Below, in pieces: positions 1-6,995 of a stretch of DNA of 64,000 nt. Source of the DNA: Candidatus Rhodoblastus alkanivorans. GTDB taxonomy: Bacteria; Pseudomonadota; Alphaproteobacteria; Rhizobiales; Beijerinckiaceae. Within the stretch, counting starts at the first letter, position 1. Every line of letters begins with the position of its first letter. The stretch spans positions 1,964,001-2,028,000 of the forward strand of contig NZ_JAIVFP010000001.1 of NCBI RefSeq assembly GCF_022760755.1. The letters are read 5' to 3'. A program made the position numbers and the translations under genes. A model generated the notes under the pieces. It was given only the letters and a program-made list of their open reading frames with translations. It was not told the origin of the DNA and did not search any database.

Positions 1-35
1 GACCCGGCATCCGCCGTTTCGCGCGCCGAAAACGC

Positions 36-67
36 AAATAAAAAGCCCTGAGCGTCGCCCAGGGCTT
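36..67 (-). terminator. Rho-independent terminator of cspA
   Basis: Read on the minus strand, an 8-bp perfect stem (arms 60-67 and 43-50) with a 9-nt loop is followed by a T-rich run (TTTTTATTT, 44 down to 36). It lies about 70 bp downstream of the cold-shock gene stop codon on the same strand. The stem and T-run are seen directly; assignment to cspA follows from position and orientation. Confidence 0.8.
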
Positions 68-134
68 CCAGATCGCACGACGGCTCGCGCCATTACATCC
101 ATGACCAGCGAAGCGCGCGAAATCGATTCCCTCG

Positions 135-344
135 TCAGACGACCTGAAGCCGTGACGCGGAAGACTTGCCGCTCCGGCGGTCAACTGCGATTTCGTAGCT
201 GATCTTCTGGCCTTCCGCCAGGCCCGTGAGCCCGGCTTGTTCCACCGCGCTGACATGGACAAAAACATCCGTGCCGCCATCGTCGGGCTGGATGAAGCCG
301 AAGCCCTTTTGACCATTAAACCATTTTACAGTGCCCGTAGCCAT
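135..344 (-). CDS. cspA: CspA-family cold-shock protein
   Basis: A 69-residue single cold-shock domain (five-stranded OB fold) that binds single-stranded RNA/DNA and melts mRNA structure. RNP1 (KGFGFIQ, residues 13-19) and RNP2 (VFVHVS, 27-32) are both intact, and the start [10 protein letters not shown] is the family's usual N terminus. The frame stays open upstream of 344, but the ATG at 342-344 with AAGGAGA 7 bases upstream fixes the start. The upstream stretch is therefore 5' leader, as expected for csp genes, whose leaders often act as RNA thermosensors. Alphaproteobacteria carry several csp paralogues, so the family is certain and the paralogue is not. Confidence 0.95.
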   Translation of the reverse strand: MATGTVKWFNGQKGFGFIQPDDGGTDVFVHVSAVEQAGLTGLAEGQKISYEIAVDRRSGKSSASRLQVV

Positions 345-686
345 ATTGACTCTCCTTAAAGCGAGCAAAAAACGACTCAATTCAAGAAGTGAGTCTAGCG
401 ATATCGAGATTTTTTGGGGGAGCGATAGCTGCGCTGTTGATGCAACGCGAATTCGACGACCGAAAAGTTCGATGTTCGTTAAATAAAGGCTTTCAGGCTG
501 GAAAACAAGCCCCCGCAAAAACTATATTTCCAGACGAACAACTGGGCGCGCCGCGGCGAGGTCGAAACCATGCCTGCGCGACCGAGGCGATTCCCGGCGT
601 GGCGGAAGCCGATCTCCTTCAGCGATTCGTTGCGGCCGGCCGCATTAGAGTCTATTTGAAATCGAAAGATTTCCTGGAGCCTCGCG
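345..686. other. Divergent intergenic region cspA/lipA with a 14-bp palindrome
   Basis: About 340 bp separate the divergent cspA and lipA starts, and no credible gene lies here. The cspA side is AT-rich and presumably holds its promoter and leader. Near lipA, positions 631-644 form a perfect palindrome (TGCGGCCGGCCGCA) 42 bp before the lipA ATG. It could be an operator or a chance GC palindrome. No clear -35/-10 pair was assigned. Confidence 0.45.
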
Positions 687-1661
687 ATGGCTGTCGTGCT
701 CGACCTTCTCAATGATGATCCCCGCAAGAAGGACGATTCGCGCCCGCGTCACCCGGAAAAGGCGCACAAGCCCGACCAGCCGATCGCGCGCAAGCCGGAA
801 TGGATCCGCGTCAAGGCGCCGGGCTCCCCCGGCTGGGCGGAGACCAACGCCATCGTCAAGGCCAACAAGCTGGTCACCGTCTGCGAGGAAGCGGGCTGCC
901 CCAATATCGGCGAGTGCTGGGACAAGAAGCACGCCACTTTCATGATCATGGGCGATGTCTGCACCCGCGCCTGCGCCTTCTGCAACGTCAAGACCGGCCT
1001 CCCGGCGCCGCTCGACGCCGGCGAGCCCGCCCATATTGGCGAGGCGACGGCGCGGCTCGGTCTGAGCCATGTCGTCATCACCTCGGTCGATCGCGACGAC
1101 CTCGACGACGGCGGCGCCGGCCATTTCGCGGCGGTGATCGCGGCGATCCGGGCGATGAGCCCGTCAACCACCATCGAGATTCTGACGCCCGACTTCCTGC
1201 GCAAGCCGGGAGCGCTGGAGCGCGTGGTCGAAGCCAAGCCCGACGTGTTCAACCACAATCTCGAAACCGTGCCCTCGAACTATCTTACCGTCCGCCCGGG
1301 CGCGCGCTATTTTCACTCTTTGCGCCTGTTGCAGAAGGTGAAGGAGCTGGACCCGGACATTTTCACCAAGTCGGGAATCATGCTGGGGCTGGGCGAGGAG
1401 CGCAACGAGGTCCTGCAGTTGATGGACGACCTGCGCTCGGCCGAGGTCGATTTCCTCACCATCGGCCAATATCTCCAGCCGACCCGCAAACACCATCCGG
1501 TCAAGGCCTTCGTGCCGCCCGAGCAATTCAAGGCCTATGAATCCATCGCCTACGCCAAGGGCTTTCTGCTCGTCGCCTCTTCGCCGCTGACGCGTTCGTC
1601 GCATCACGCGGGCGAGGATTTCGAACGGCTGCGCGCGCGCCGGCGCGGCGCGCGCGGATGA
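687..1661 (+). CDS. lipA: Lipoyl synthase LipA
   Basis: Radical-SAM enzyme that inserts two sulfurs into octanoyl-lipoyl domains of the 2-oxoacid dehydrogenases and GcvH. The 324 residues show the auxiliary [4Fe-4S] ligands C66, C71 and C77 ([12 protein letters not shown]), the radical-SAM motif CTRACAFC (C92, C96, C99) and the C-terminal RSS motif at 303-305 whose Ser ligates the auxiliary cluster. All catalytic features are present and the length is normal. GGAG lies about 9 bases before the ATG. A COQ10/RatA-like gene follows 7 bp later, so the two are probably cotranscribed. Confidence 0.98.
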   Translation: MAVVLDLLNDDPRKKDDSRPRHPEKAHKPDQPIARKPEWIRVKAPGSPGWAETNAIVKANKLVTVCEEAGCPNIGECWDKKHATFMIMGDVCTRACAFCNVKTGLPAPLDAGEPAHIGEATARLGLSHVVITSVDRDDLDDGGAGHFAAVIAAIRAMSPSTTIEILTPDFLRKPGALERVVEAKPDVFNHNLETVPSNYLTVRPGARYFHSLRLLQKVKELDPDIFTKSGIMLGLGEERNEVLQLMDDLRSAEVDFLTIGQYLQPTRKHHPVKAFVPPEQFKAYESIAYAKGFLLVASSPLTRSSHHAGEDFERLRARRRGARG

Positions 1662-1668
1662 GGCGCCG

Positions 1669-2124
1669 ATGCCAAGCTTCCGCACCAGCCACGTCGTCAA
1701 TCATACGCCGCAGCAGATGTTCGATCTGGTGGCGGATGTGGAAGCCTACCCCCAATTCGTGCCCTTGTGTCAGGCGTTGCGGGTCAAACGACGCTTTTCG
1801 GGCGCGGACGGCGCCGAGGTCGTTCTTGCGGAGATGGAGGTCGGCTACAAGGCGATTCGGGAGCGATTCACCAGCCGGGTGACCTTGAACCGCGCGGCGC
1901 GGCGCATCGATGTCGAATATGTCGATGGTCCGTTCAGCCATCTGGAAAACATATGGCGCTTCGTCGACGCGGACGAAGGGAAGTGTCGGATCGAATTCTA
2001 TATTGCTTATGAATTCCGCAGCCGGATGCTGGCGGCGCTGATGGGCTCGATGTTCGACGCCGCGTTCCGGAAATTCGCTTTCGCCTTCGAGACGCGCGCC
2101 GACGAGGTCTTTCGTCCGGCCTGA
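1669..2124 (+). CDS. COQ10/RatA-like START-domain protein
   Basis: A 151-residue protein of the polyketide cyclase/START (COQ10, RatA) family. The N-terminal PSFRTSHVVNHTPQQMFDLVADVEAYPQFVP is the family's signature opening, and YKAIRERFTSRVTL and GPFSHLENIWRF belong to the ligand-binding helix-grip fold. Members include mitochondrial COQ10, which binds ubiquinone, and E. coli RatA, originally reported as a ribosome-association toxin. In alphaproteobacteria a quinone-chaperone role is usually assumed. The gene starts 7 bp after lipA, suggesting one operon. The role is inferred from the family only. Confidence 0.88.
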   Translation: MPSFRTSHVVNHTPQQMFDLVADVEAYPQFVPLCQALRVKRRFSGADGAEVVLAEMEVGYKAIRERFTSRVTLNRAARRIDVEYVDGPFSHLENIWRFVDADEGKCRIEFYIAYEFRSRMLAALMGSMFDAAFRKFAFAFETRADEVFRPA

Positions 2125-2275
2125 ATTTCCTTCCCTCTGCGTCTAAAAGACGCGATTGCGCCAAAATTGATTTAAGTCAACGACCGCAATCGCGGCCAGC
2201 GCGACGCTGCAAGCCACCAGCGGCGCAAAGGCGGTGAAATTGACGCCTTTACGCTCCCTGGAAAAGCGAGAGAAG

Positions 2276-2311
2276 AAGCCTACGGCGATTTGACCGCATC
2301 GCCGTAGGCTT
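2276..2311 (+). other. Strong hairpin abutting the SD of a small membrane-protein gene
   Basis: A perfect 14-bp inverted repeat (arms 2276-2289 and 2298-2311) with an 8-nt loop ends 3 nt before the AGGAGG Shine-Dalgarno (2315-2320) of the gene at 2326. There is no T-run on the plus strand, so it is not a classical terminator for the upstream genes. It could be a leader element, an mRNA stabiliser or a protein site. Confidence 0.6.
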
Positions 2312-2325
2312 TGCAGGAGGCAACG

Positions 2326-2526
2326 ATGATTAGATTGGCGGCATTGTTGTGGGTCATGGGCGGCGCTACCCTCGCGGGGGTTTTGATCATCGTCGTCCTC
2401 ATGGTCCCGTCGCTGCAATTCGAAGCGATGCGCTATATTCTCATCGCCGCGGCCGCGGGCTTCATCGTCGCGATTCCGCTGGCGCTGCTGGCGGCCAAGG
2501 CGATCACCCAACATCGCGCAAGCTGA
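2326..2526 (+). CDS. Small two-helix membrane protein
   Basis: A 66-residue hydrophobic protein with two predicted transmembrane helices (about residues 4-25 and 35-58), a short polar turn (SLQFEAMRY) between them and a basic end. An in-frame TTG lies upstream, but the ATG at 2326 with AGGAGG 5 nt upstream is the clear start. Similar short proteins occur next to varied genes in alphaproteobacteria and are often annotated only as hypothetical. No function can be assigned. A strong hairpin sits immediately before its ribosome-binding site. Confidence 0.75.
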   Translation: MIRLAALLWVMGGATLAGVLIIVVLMVPSLQFEAMRYILIAAAAGFIVAIPLALLAAKAITQHRAS

Positions 2527-2613
2527 ACGCCGCAATGGGAGCGCCGCGCCGGACCCGCGCGGCGCTTGAGCTTTCGATAGTCACCCCCCGCGAAATATTG
2601 GCGGCGCGGGCGG

Positions 2614-3180
2614 TTACCGGGACAGGCGGGAAAAGAGGCCCGCCAGCCGCATCAGGCCCTCGGGCCAAGGGCCATGGCCGCTTTCGGCGTTGATATGGCC
2701 CGCCTCGCCCGCATCCGCGAGGTCCAGCCCCCATTGCTGGGCGAGCTGCTCCGCAAAAGCATAATCCGCGAAGGAATCATTGCGGCTGGCGACGAGGACG
2801 CCCGGCACGCCCAGCGCCGTTTGCGGCGCTTTTTCCTTGAAGGCAGGGTCAATCAGGCCGGGCGGCAGCTTTTCGGCGTCCGGGTCGGGCGGCGCGACCA
2901 GAAAAGCGGCGGCGATTTTTTCGCGCGCCGGCGTTTCCGCGATGGCGCTGGCGGCGGCGAGCGAGCCGAGGCTGTGCCCGACGAGGGCGACCGGACGCGC
3001 GGCGGCGTCGATTTCGCGTAAGATTGCTGCGACCCAGGCGTCGCGCGCCGGGTTCACCCAGTCGTCCTGTTCGACCAGGCGGGCTGTGGAAAGCTTCTGC
3101 GCCCAGCGGCTCTGCCAATGATCGGGCCCCGAGCCCCCGAGGCCGGGAACGATGAGAATGTCGAGATCGGAAACACGCAT
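2614..3180 (-). CDS. RBBP9/YdeN-family serine hydrolase
   Basis: A 188-residue alpha/beta hydrolase of the RBBP9/YdeN family. The opening DILIVPGLGGSGPDHWQSRW is diagnostic. The catalytic triad is visible: Ser70 in GHSLGS, Asp134 in SRND and His161 in GHIN. The family is small, cytosolic and lacks a lid domain; bacterial substrates are mostly unknown. It stands alone on the minus strand upstream of ybdD, 48 bp away, with no evidence of shared function. Family assignment is secure; substrate is unknown. Confidence 0.93.
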   Translation of the reverse strand: MRVSDLDILIVPGLGGSGPDHWQSRWAQKLSTARLVEQDDWVNPARDAWVAAILREIDAAARPVALVGHSLGSLAAASAIAETPAREKIAAAFLVAPPDPDAEKLPPGLIDPAFKEKAPQTALGVPGVLVASRNDSFADYAFAEQLAQQWGLDLADAGEAGHINAESGHGPWPEGLMRLAGLFSRLSR

Positions 3181-3228
3181 TCGGCTTACATAGCGAGAAG
3201 CGGCGCTTTTTTCAAAGCGCCGCTCCTT

Positions 3229-3453
3229 TCAGCAGCAGCGGAACCCCCCGGTCGAGACGCCGCCGCCGTAGCGCCGCTCCTCGCGGTTGCGGAAGAATTC
3301 CGTGCGGTTCATCGGCGTCTCATCGGGATGGAATTGCTTCCAATGCGCCACATAGGTCTCGTAATCGGGCTGACCGATCATGAGCGAGGCCGTCTGGCGC
3401 AATTTGCGACCTATTCCTCTAAGCCTTGACGGGCTGCAATCCAGACAGATCAT
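3229..3453 (-). CDS. ybdD: YbdD/YjiX-family small protein
   Basis: A 74-residue protein of the YbdD/YjiX (DUF466) family, recognised by ASLMIGQPDYETYVAHW, the PDETPMNRTEFFR segment, and ending in Cys-Cys. Family members are encoded directly after CstA/BtsT transporters and are thought to be needed for their pyruvate transport. The ATG at 3451-3453 has AGGGAGG upstream and overlaps the end of cstA by 35 nt, implying translational coupling. The overlap and pairing with cstA support the assignment. Confidence 0.9.
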   Translation of the reverse strand: MICLDCSPSRLRGIGRKLRQTASLMIGQPDYETYVAHWKQFHPDETPMNRTEFFRNREERRYGGGVSTGGFRCC

Positions 3454-5521
3454 CGCCCACCTCCCTGGTGGTGACATTGGGGTTGGAGCGGGCGTTGCGG
3501 ATCGTGACGAAGCCCGCGACGATCATCGCGACGACCACTGCGATGAATATGGCGGTGAGACCGGCGTCCACGTAATTATTGGTGATCACCCGGTTCATCT
3601 CATCCATGCTGTTGGCCGGGGCAAGCACTTTGCCCTGGGCGACAGCGGCCGAGAATTTCTGCGCATTGGACAGAAAGCCGATCGCCGGATTGGCGTCGAA
3701 CAGTTTCTGCCAGCCGGCGGTCAGCGTGCAGATGATCAGCCAGATCGTCGGCATGACCGTGACCCAGGCGTAGCGTTCGCGCTTCATCTTGAACAGCACG
3801 GCGGTGCAGAGAATGAGCGCGATGGCCGCGAGCATCTGGTTGGCGATGCCGAACAAGGGCCAAAGCGTATTGATGCCCCCGAGCGGATCGACGACGCCTT
3901 GATAGAGGAAATAGCCCCAGCCGGAGACGGCCAGCGCCGTGGCGGCGATATTGGCGCCCCAGTTCCGGGTTTGACGCATGACCGGGACGAAATGGCCGAG
4001 CAGGTCCTGGATCATGAAGCGGGCGACGCGGGTGCCGGCGTCCACCGTGGTGAGGATGAACAAGGCTTCGAACAGGATGGCGAAATGGTACCAGAAGGCC
4101 TTCGCCGCCGAGCCGCCGAGGAAGCCCGACAGGATGTGAGCCATGCCGACGGCGAGCGTCGGCGCGCCGCCGGCGCGCGACAGGATGGTGTGCTCGCCCA
4201 CCTCCTTGGCGGCCGCGGCCAGCATGTCGGGCGTGACCGCGAATCCCCAGGACGAGATCGTCTGCGCGGCCTGCGCCGGCGTGGTCCCGATCAGCGCCGG
4301 GGCGGAGTTCATGGCGTAATAGACGCCCGGCTCCAGCAGGGTCGCGGCGATCAGCGCCATGACGCCGACGGCGCTTTCCATCAGCATCGCGCCATAGCCG
4401 ATCGTGCGGATTTCGCTCTCGCGCATGATCATTTTCGGCGTGGTGCCGGACGAGATCAGGGCGTGGAAGCCGGAGACGGCGCCGCAGGCGATGGTGATGA
4501 ACAGGAAGGGGAACAGCGCGCCTTTGAACACCGGCCCGGTCCCGTCGATATATTTGGTCACCGCCGGCATATGCAGTTCCGGCCTGACGATGGCGATGCC
4601 GATGGCGAGCGCGAGGATCGTGCCGATCTTGAGGAAGGTCGAGAGATAGTCGCGCGGCGCGAGCAGCAGCCAGACCGGGAGCACGGAGGCGACGAAGCCA
4701 TAGGCGATCAGCATGAGCGCGAGCTGGGGGCCCTTGAAGGTGAAATAGGGGGCGAGCGTCGGGCTCTGGCTGACGGTCTGGCCATAGACGATGCCGAGGA
4801 TCAACAGCACGAAGCCGATGATCGACATTTCGGCGATGCGGCCCGGCCGGATGAAACGGCTGTAGACGCCCATCAGCAAGGCGGTCGGCAGGGTCGAGGC
4901 GACCGTGAACGTGCCCCACGGGCTTCCGGCGAGGGCCTTGACGACGACGAGCGCAAGCACGGCGAGAAGGATGACCATGATCGCCAGCACGCCGAACTGC
5001 GCGATCATGCCGGCGGTCTCGCCCATTTCGGTCTTGATCAGGTCGCCGAGCGAGCGGCCGTCGCGGCGGGTCGAGATGAACAGGATGACCATGTCCTGCA
5101 CCGCGCCGGCGAAGACCACGCCGACGAGCAGCCAGAGCGTGCCGGGGAGATAGCCCATTTGCGCGGCGAGAACGGGGCCGACCAGAGGTCCGGCGCCGGC
5201 GATGGCCGCGAAATGATGCCCGAACAGCACATATTTGTCCGTCGGCACGTAATCGAGGCCGTCGTTGCGGCGCACGGCGGGCGTCACGCGCGCGTCGTCG
5301 AGCTGAAGCACCTTTTCAGCGATGAACACGCTGTAGAAACGATAAGCGATGAGATAGACGCAGGCCGCCGCGGTCACCAGCCAGAGCGCGTTGATGGTCT
5401 CGCCGCGATGGAGAGCGACCGTCCCGAGCGAAATGGCGCCGACGAGCGCGACGAGAATCCAAGCGGCCCACGACAAGGGAGAGCCCTTGGGGGAGCCCGT
5501 GGCGGGCTGGGCAATGGTCAT
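3419..5521 (-). CDS. cstA: CstA carbon-starvation pyruvate/peptide transporter
   Basis: Inner-membrane transporter of 700 residues with many transmembrane helices. Conserved CstA blocks are visible: the N-terminal LDDARVTPAVRRNDGLDYVPTDK-type region, YVLFGHHFAAIAGAGPLVGP, and GAVSGFHALISSGTTPKM. E. coli CstA and BtsT import pyruvate, and CstA has also been linked to peptide uptake in starvation. The frame is open 52 codons further upstream, but the ATG at 5519-5521 has GGAGG upstream and gives the family N terminus. It overlaps ybdD, its usual partner. Confidence 0.96.
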   Translation of the reverse strand: MTIAQPATGSPKGSPLSWAAWILVALVGAISLGTVALHRGETINALWLVTAAACVYLIAYRFYSVFIAEKVLQLDDARVTPAVRRNDGLDYVPTDKYVLFGHHFAAIAGAGPLVGPVLAAQMGYLPGTLWLLVGVVFAGAVQDMVILFISTRRDGRSLGDLIKTEMGETAGMIAQFGVLAIMVILLAVLALVVVKALAGSPWGTFTVASTLPTALLMGVYSRFIRPGRIAEMSIIGFVLLILGIVYGQTVSQSPTLAPYFTFKGPQLALMLIAYGFVASVLPVWLLLAPRDYLSTFLKIGTILALAIGIAIVRPELHMPAVTKYIDGTGPVFKGALFPFLFITIACGAVSGFHALISSGTTPKMIMRESEIRTIGYGAMLMESAVGVMALIAATLLEPGVYYAMNSAPALIGTTPAQAAQTISSWGFAVTPDMLAAAAKEVGEHTILSRAGGAPTLAVGMAHILSGFLGGSAAKAFWYHFAILFEALFILTTVDAGTRVARFMIQDLLGHFVPVMRQTRNWGANIAATALAVSGWGYFLYQGVVDPLGGINTLWPLFGIANQMLAAIALILCTAVLFKMKRERYAWVTVMPTIWLIICTLTAGWQKLFDANPAIGFLSNAQKFSAAVAQGKVLAPANSMDEMNRVITNNYVDAGLTAIFIAVVVAMIVAGFVTIRNARSNPNVTTREVGDDLSGLQPVKA

Positions 5522-5563
5522 TGGCGATTCCTCCAGACACGCCCTTGACCGGGCGGGCGAATT

Positions 5564-5592
5564 TTTACGCAATGAATTTAGCCGGACGTCAA
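5564..5592 (-). promoter_or_regulatory. Possible cstA promoter
   Basis: On the minus strand a TTGACG hexamer (5592-5587) is followed after 17 bases by CGTAAA (5569-5564), about 43 bp before the cstA ATG. The -35 box is good and the -10 box weak. No convincing CRP site was seen nearby, although cstA is CRP-controlled in enterobacteria. Confidence 0.3.
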
Positions 5593-5743
5593 GATTTTGG
5601 AAACAATCACAATTGGGAATAAGCTTCGGCGGCGCGCTGTTTGCGACGAAAAATGAAGTCCGCGCCGCGCGGCGCATTCCTGTCGGCGTTTCCGCAAGTC
5701 GTGGTTTGCCGCAAGGCCGGTGAGCGCGCCGCGCGAAGGCGCG

Positions 5744-6388
5744 TTACAGCTGGACGATCGAATCGAACGAGAAATTCTGGCCCGGCGGATTTTCGCCGAT
5801 GCGCAGGGTCTTGGCGTCGACCAGGCGATAGGGCGGCACCGGAAGATTATAGGGCGCCGGCACATTGGTGTAGACGCGGCCGGCGAGGTCGTATTTCGAG
5901 CCGTGGCACGGGCAGAAATAGCCGCCTGGCCAATCCGGGCCCTGCTGCCCCTTGTTGGGCTCGTAGAGCGGAATGCAGCCGAGATGGGTGCAGACGCCGA
6001 CGACCGCGAACCATTGCGGCTCGATCGAACGGTGCCAGTTGCGGGCGTAGGGCGGCTGTTGCGCGACCGCCGAATCCGGATCGCGCAAATGCGCGGCGAG
6101 CTTCGGGTCCTTGAGGGTCGCCAGCGCCGCGGGCGGCCGGTTGACGATGAAGACCGGATGCCCACGCCACAAAACCGAGATCTGCTGGCCCGGCGCGATG
6201 GAGCCGATATCGACGTCGAATGGGGCGCCGGCGGCGATCGTCTGCGCGTCCGGCGACATTTGCGAAATGAGCGGCCACACGGCGGCGGCGGTCCCGACGG
6301 CGGCGAAGGCGCCGGTGGCGATATAAAGGAAATCGCGCCGGGTCGGGGCGTGGACGTCGCTGTCGGCGAGAGTTGAGGCGTTGGTCAT
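5744..6388 (-). CDS. petA: Rieske iron-sulfur subunit of cytochrome bc1
   Basis: A 214-residue Rieske protein. An N-terminal twin-arginine segment (TRRDF, 16-20) precedes the single membrane anchor. The cluster motifs CTHLGC (C133, H135, C138) and CPCHGS (C159, C161, H162) supply the [2Fe-2S] ligands (C133, H135, C159, H162) and the disulfide C138-C161. It would carry electrons from ubiquinol to cytochrome c1. In most alphaproteobacteria petA is followed by petB and petC; here the next gene on the strand is cstA, 222 bp away, so petA is detached from its partners. The ATG at 6386-6388 was chosen over upstream in-frame starts because the Tat signal begins shortly after it. Confidence 0.97.
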   Translation of the reverse strand: MTNASTLADSDVHAPTRRDFLYIATGAFAAVGTAAAVWPLISQMSPDAQTIAAGAPFDVDIGSIAPGQQISVLWRGHPVFIVNRPPAALATLKDPKLAAHLRDPDSAVAQQPPYARNWHRSIEPQWFAVVGVCTHLGCIPLYEPNKGQQGPDWPGGYFCPCHGSKYDLAGRVYTNVPAPYNLPVPPYRLVDAKTLRIGENPPGQNFSFDSIVQL

Positions 6389-6469
6389 CTGGGCCTCTCT
6401 GGCTGAATGAAAAGCCCCCCAAGCTTGAATTTGGGCGCCGGGGCCAGTGCGCGCAAGGGCAGGGCGTTC

Positions 6470-6498
6470 TTGACAGCGGCGCTGACCGATATTAGTTA
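6470..6498 (+). promoter_or_regulatory. Promoter of the marR efflux operon
   Basis: TTGACA (6470-6475), a 17-bp spacer and TAGTTA (6493-6498) form a good sigma-70-type promoter 24 bp before the marR ATG. The -10 box lies inside the inverted repeat at 6491-6508. Confidence 0.6.
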
Positions 6499-6508
6499 GT
6501 AGACTAAT
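6491..6508. promoter_or_regulatory. Putative MarR operator
   Basis: Positions 6491-6508 contain ATTAGT-N6-ACTAAT, with the tighter inner palindrome TTAGT-AG-ACTAA at 6496-6507. It overlaps the -10 box of the marR promoter and lies 13 bp before the marR start. MarR-family repressors usually bind palindromes of this size over their own promoters, so autorepression relieved by an aromatic ligand is inferred. Confidence 0.6.
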
Positions 6509-6521
6509 AATTAGGACCATA

Positions 6522-6995
6522 ATGATATCGGCCATGATCTACGAACGATTCTTCGCCTCCGCTCTGCTGCTGCCTCGCCGCTGGCGCGCCGCCATGGACG
6601 CCGAGGTTTCGCGCTACCGCCTGACCAGCGCCACCTGCCGGCCCCTTTTCTATCTTGGCCGGCTCGGCGAGGGCGTCCGGCCGAAGGACCTCGCCGAAAT
6701 CCTCGAAATCGAGCGGCCCTCGCTGGCGCAATTGCTCGACCGGCTGGAGGAGGGTGGGATGGTCCAGCGGCGCGAGGACCCGCACGACCGGCGCGGCAAG
6801 ACGCTGCATCTCACAGCGGAGGGCCGTAAGATTTTCGAGCTGACCAAGGACCTCGTCGATCGGATGGCGGCTCGCCTGTTCGAGGGCGTCGCCGAAGCCG
6901 ACATCGAGGTCTGCGAGCGGGTTTTCGCGCGGATTTTCGCCAATGTCGCGCGGGTGGAGGAAGAACTGGCGGCGCCGGCGAAGGCCCGGAAATGA
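6522..6995 (+). CDS. MarR-family transcriptional regulator
   Basis: A 157-residue winged-helix regulator. The MarR core is seen in LGEGVRPKDLAEILEIERPSLAQLLDRLEEGGMV (recognition helix) and the wing REDPHDRRGKTLHLT with the typical DxRxK. The N- and C-terminal helices would form the dimer interface and ligand pocket. Its stop overlaps the FUSC start by ATGA, so it is the first gene of a four-gene efflux operon that it probably represses. A second possible ATG lies at 6534. A palindrome covers the promoter just upstream. The inducer is unknown, perhaps an aromatic acid. Confidence 0.93.
   Translation: MISAMIYERFFASALLLPRRWRAAMDAEVSRYRLTSATCRPLFYLGRLGEGVRPKDLAEILEIERPSLAQLLDRLEEGGMVQRREDPHDRRGKTLHLTAEGRKIFELTKDLVDRMAARLFEGVAEADIEVCERVFARIFANVARVEEELAAPAKARK

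Noticed and set aside
3380-5548. Long plus-strand open frame of about 720 codons opposite cstA
   Set aside because: It is rich in Asp, Arg, Gly and His, shows no family motif and mirrors the GC-rich third positions of cstA on the other strand. The cstA frame has clear motifs and an SD.
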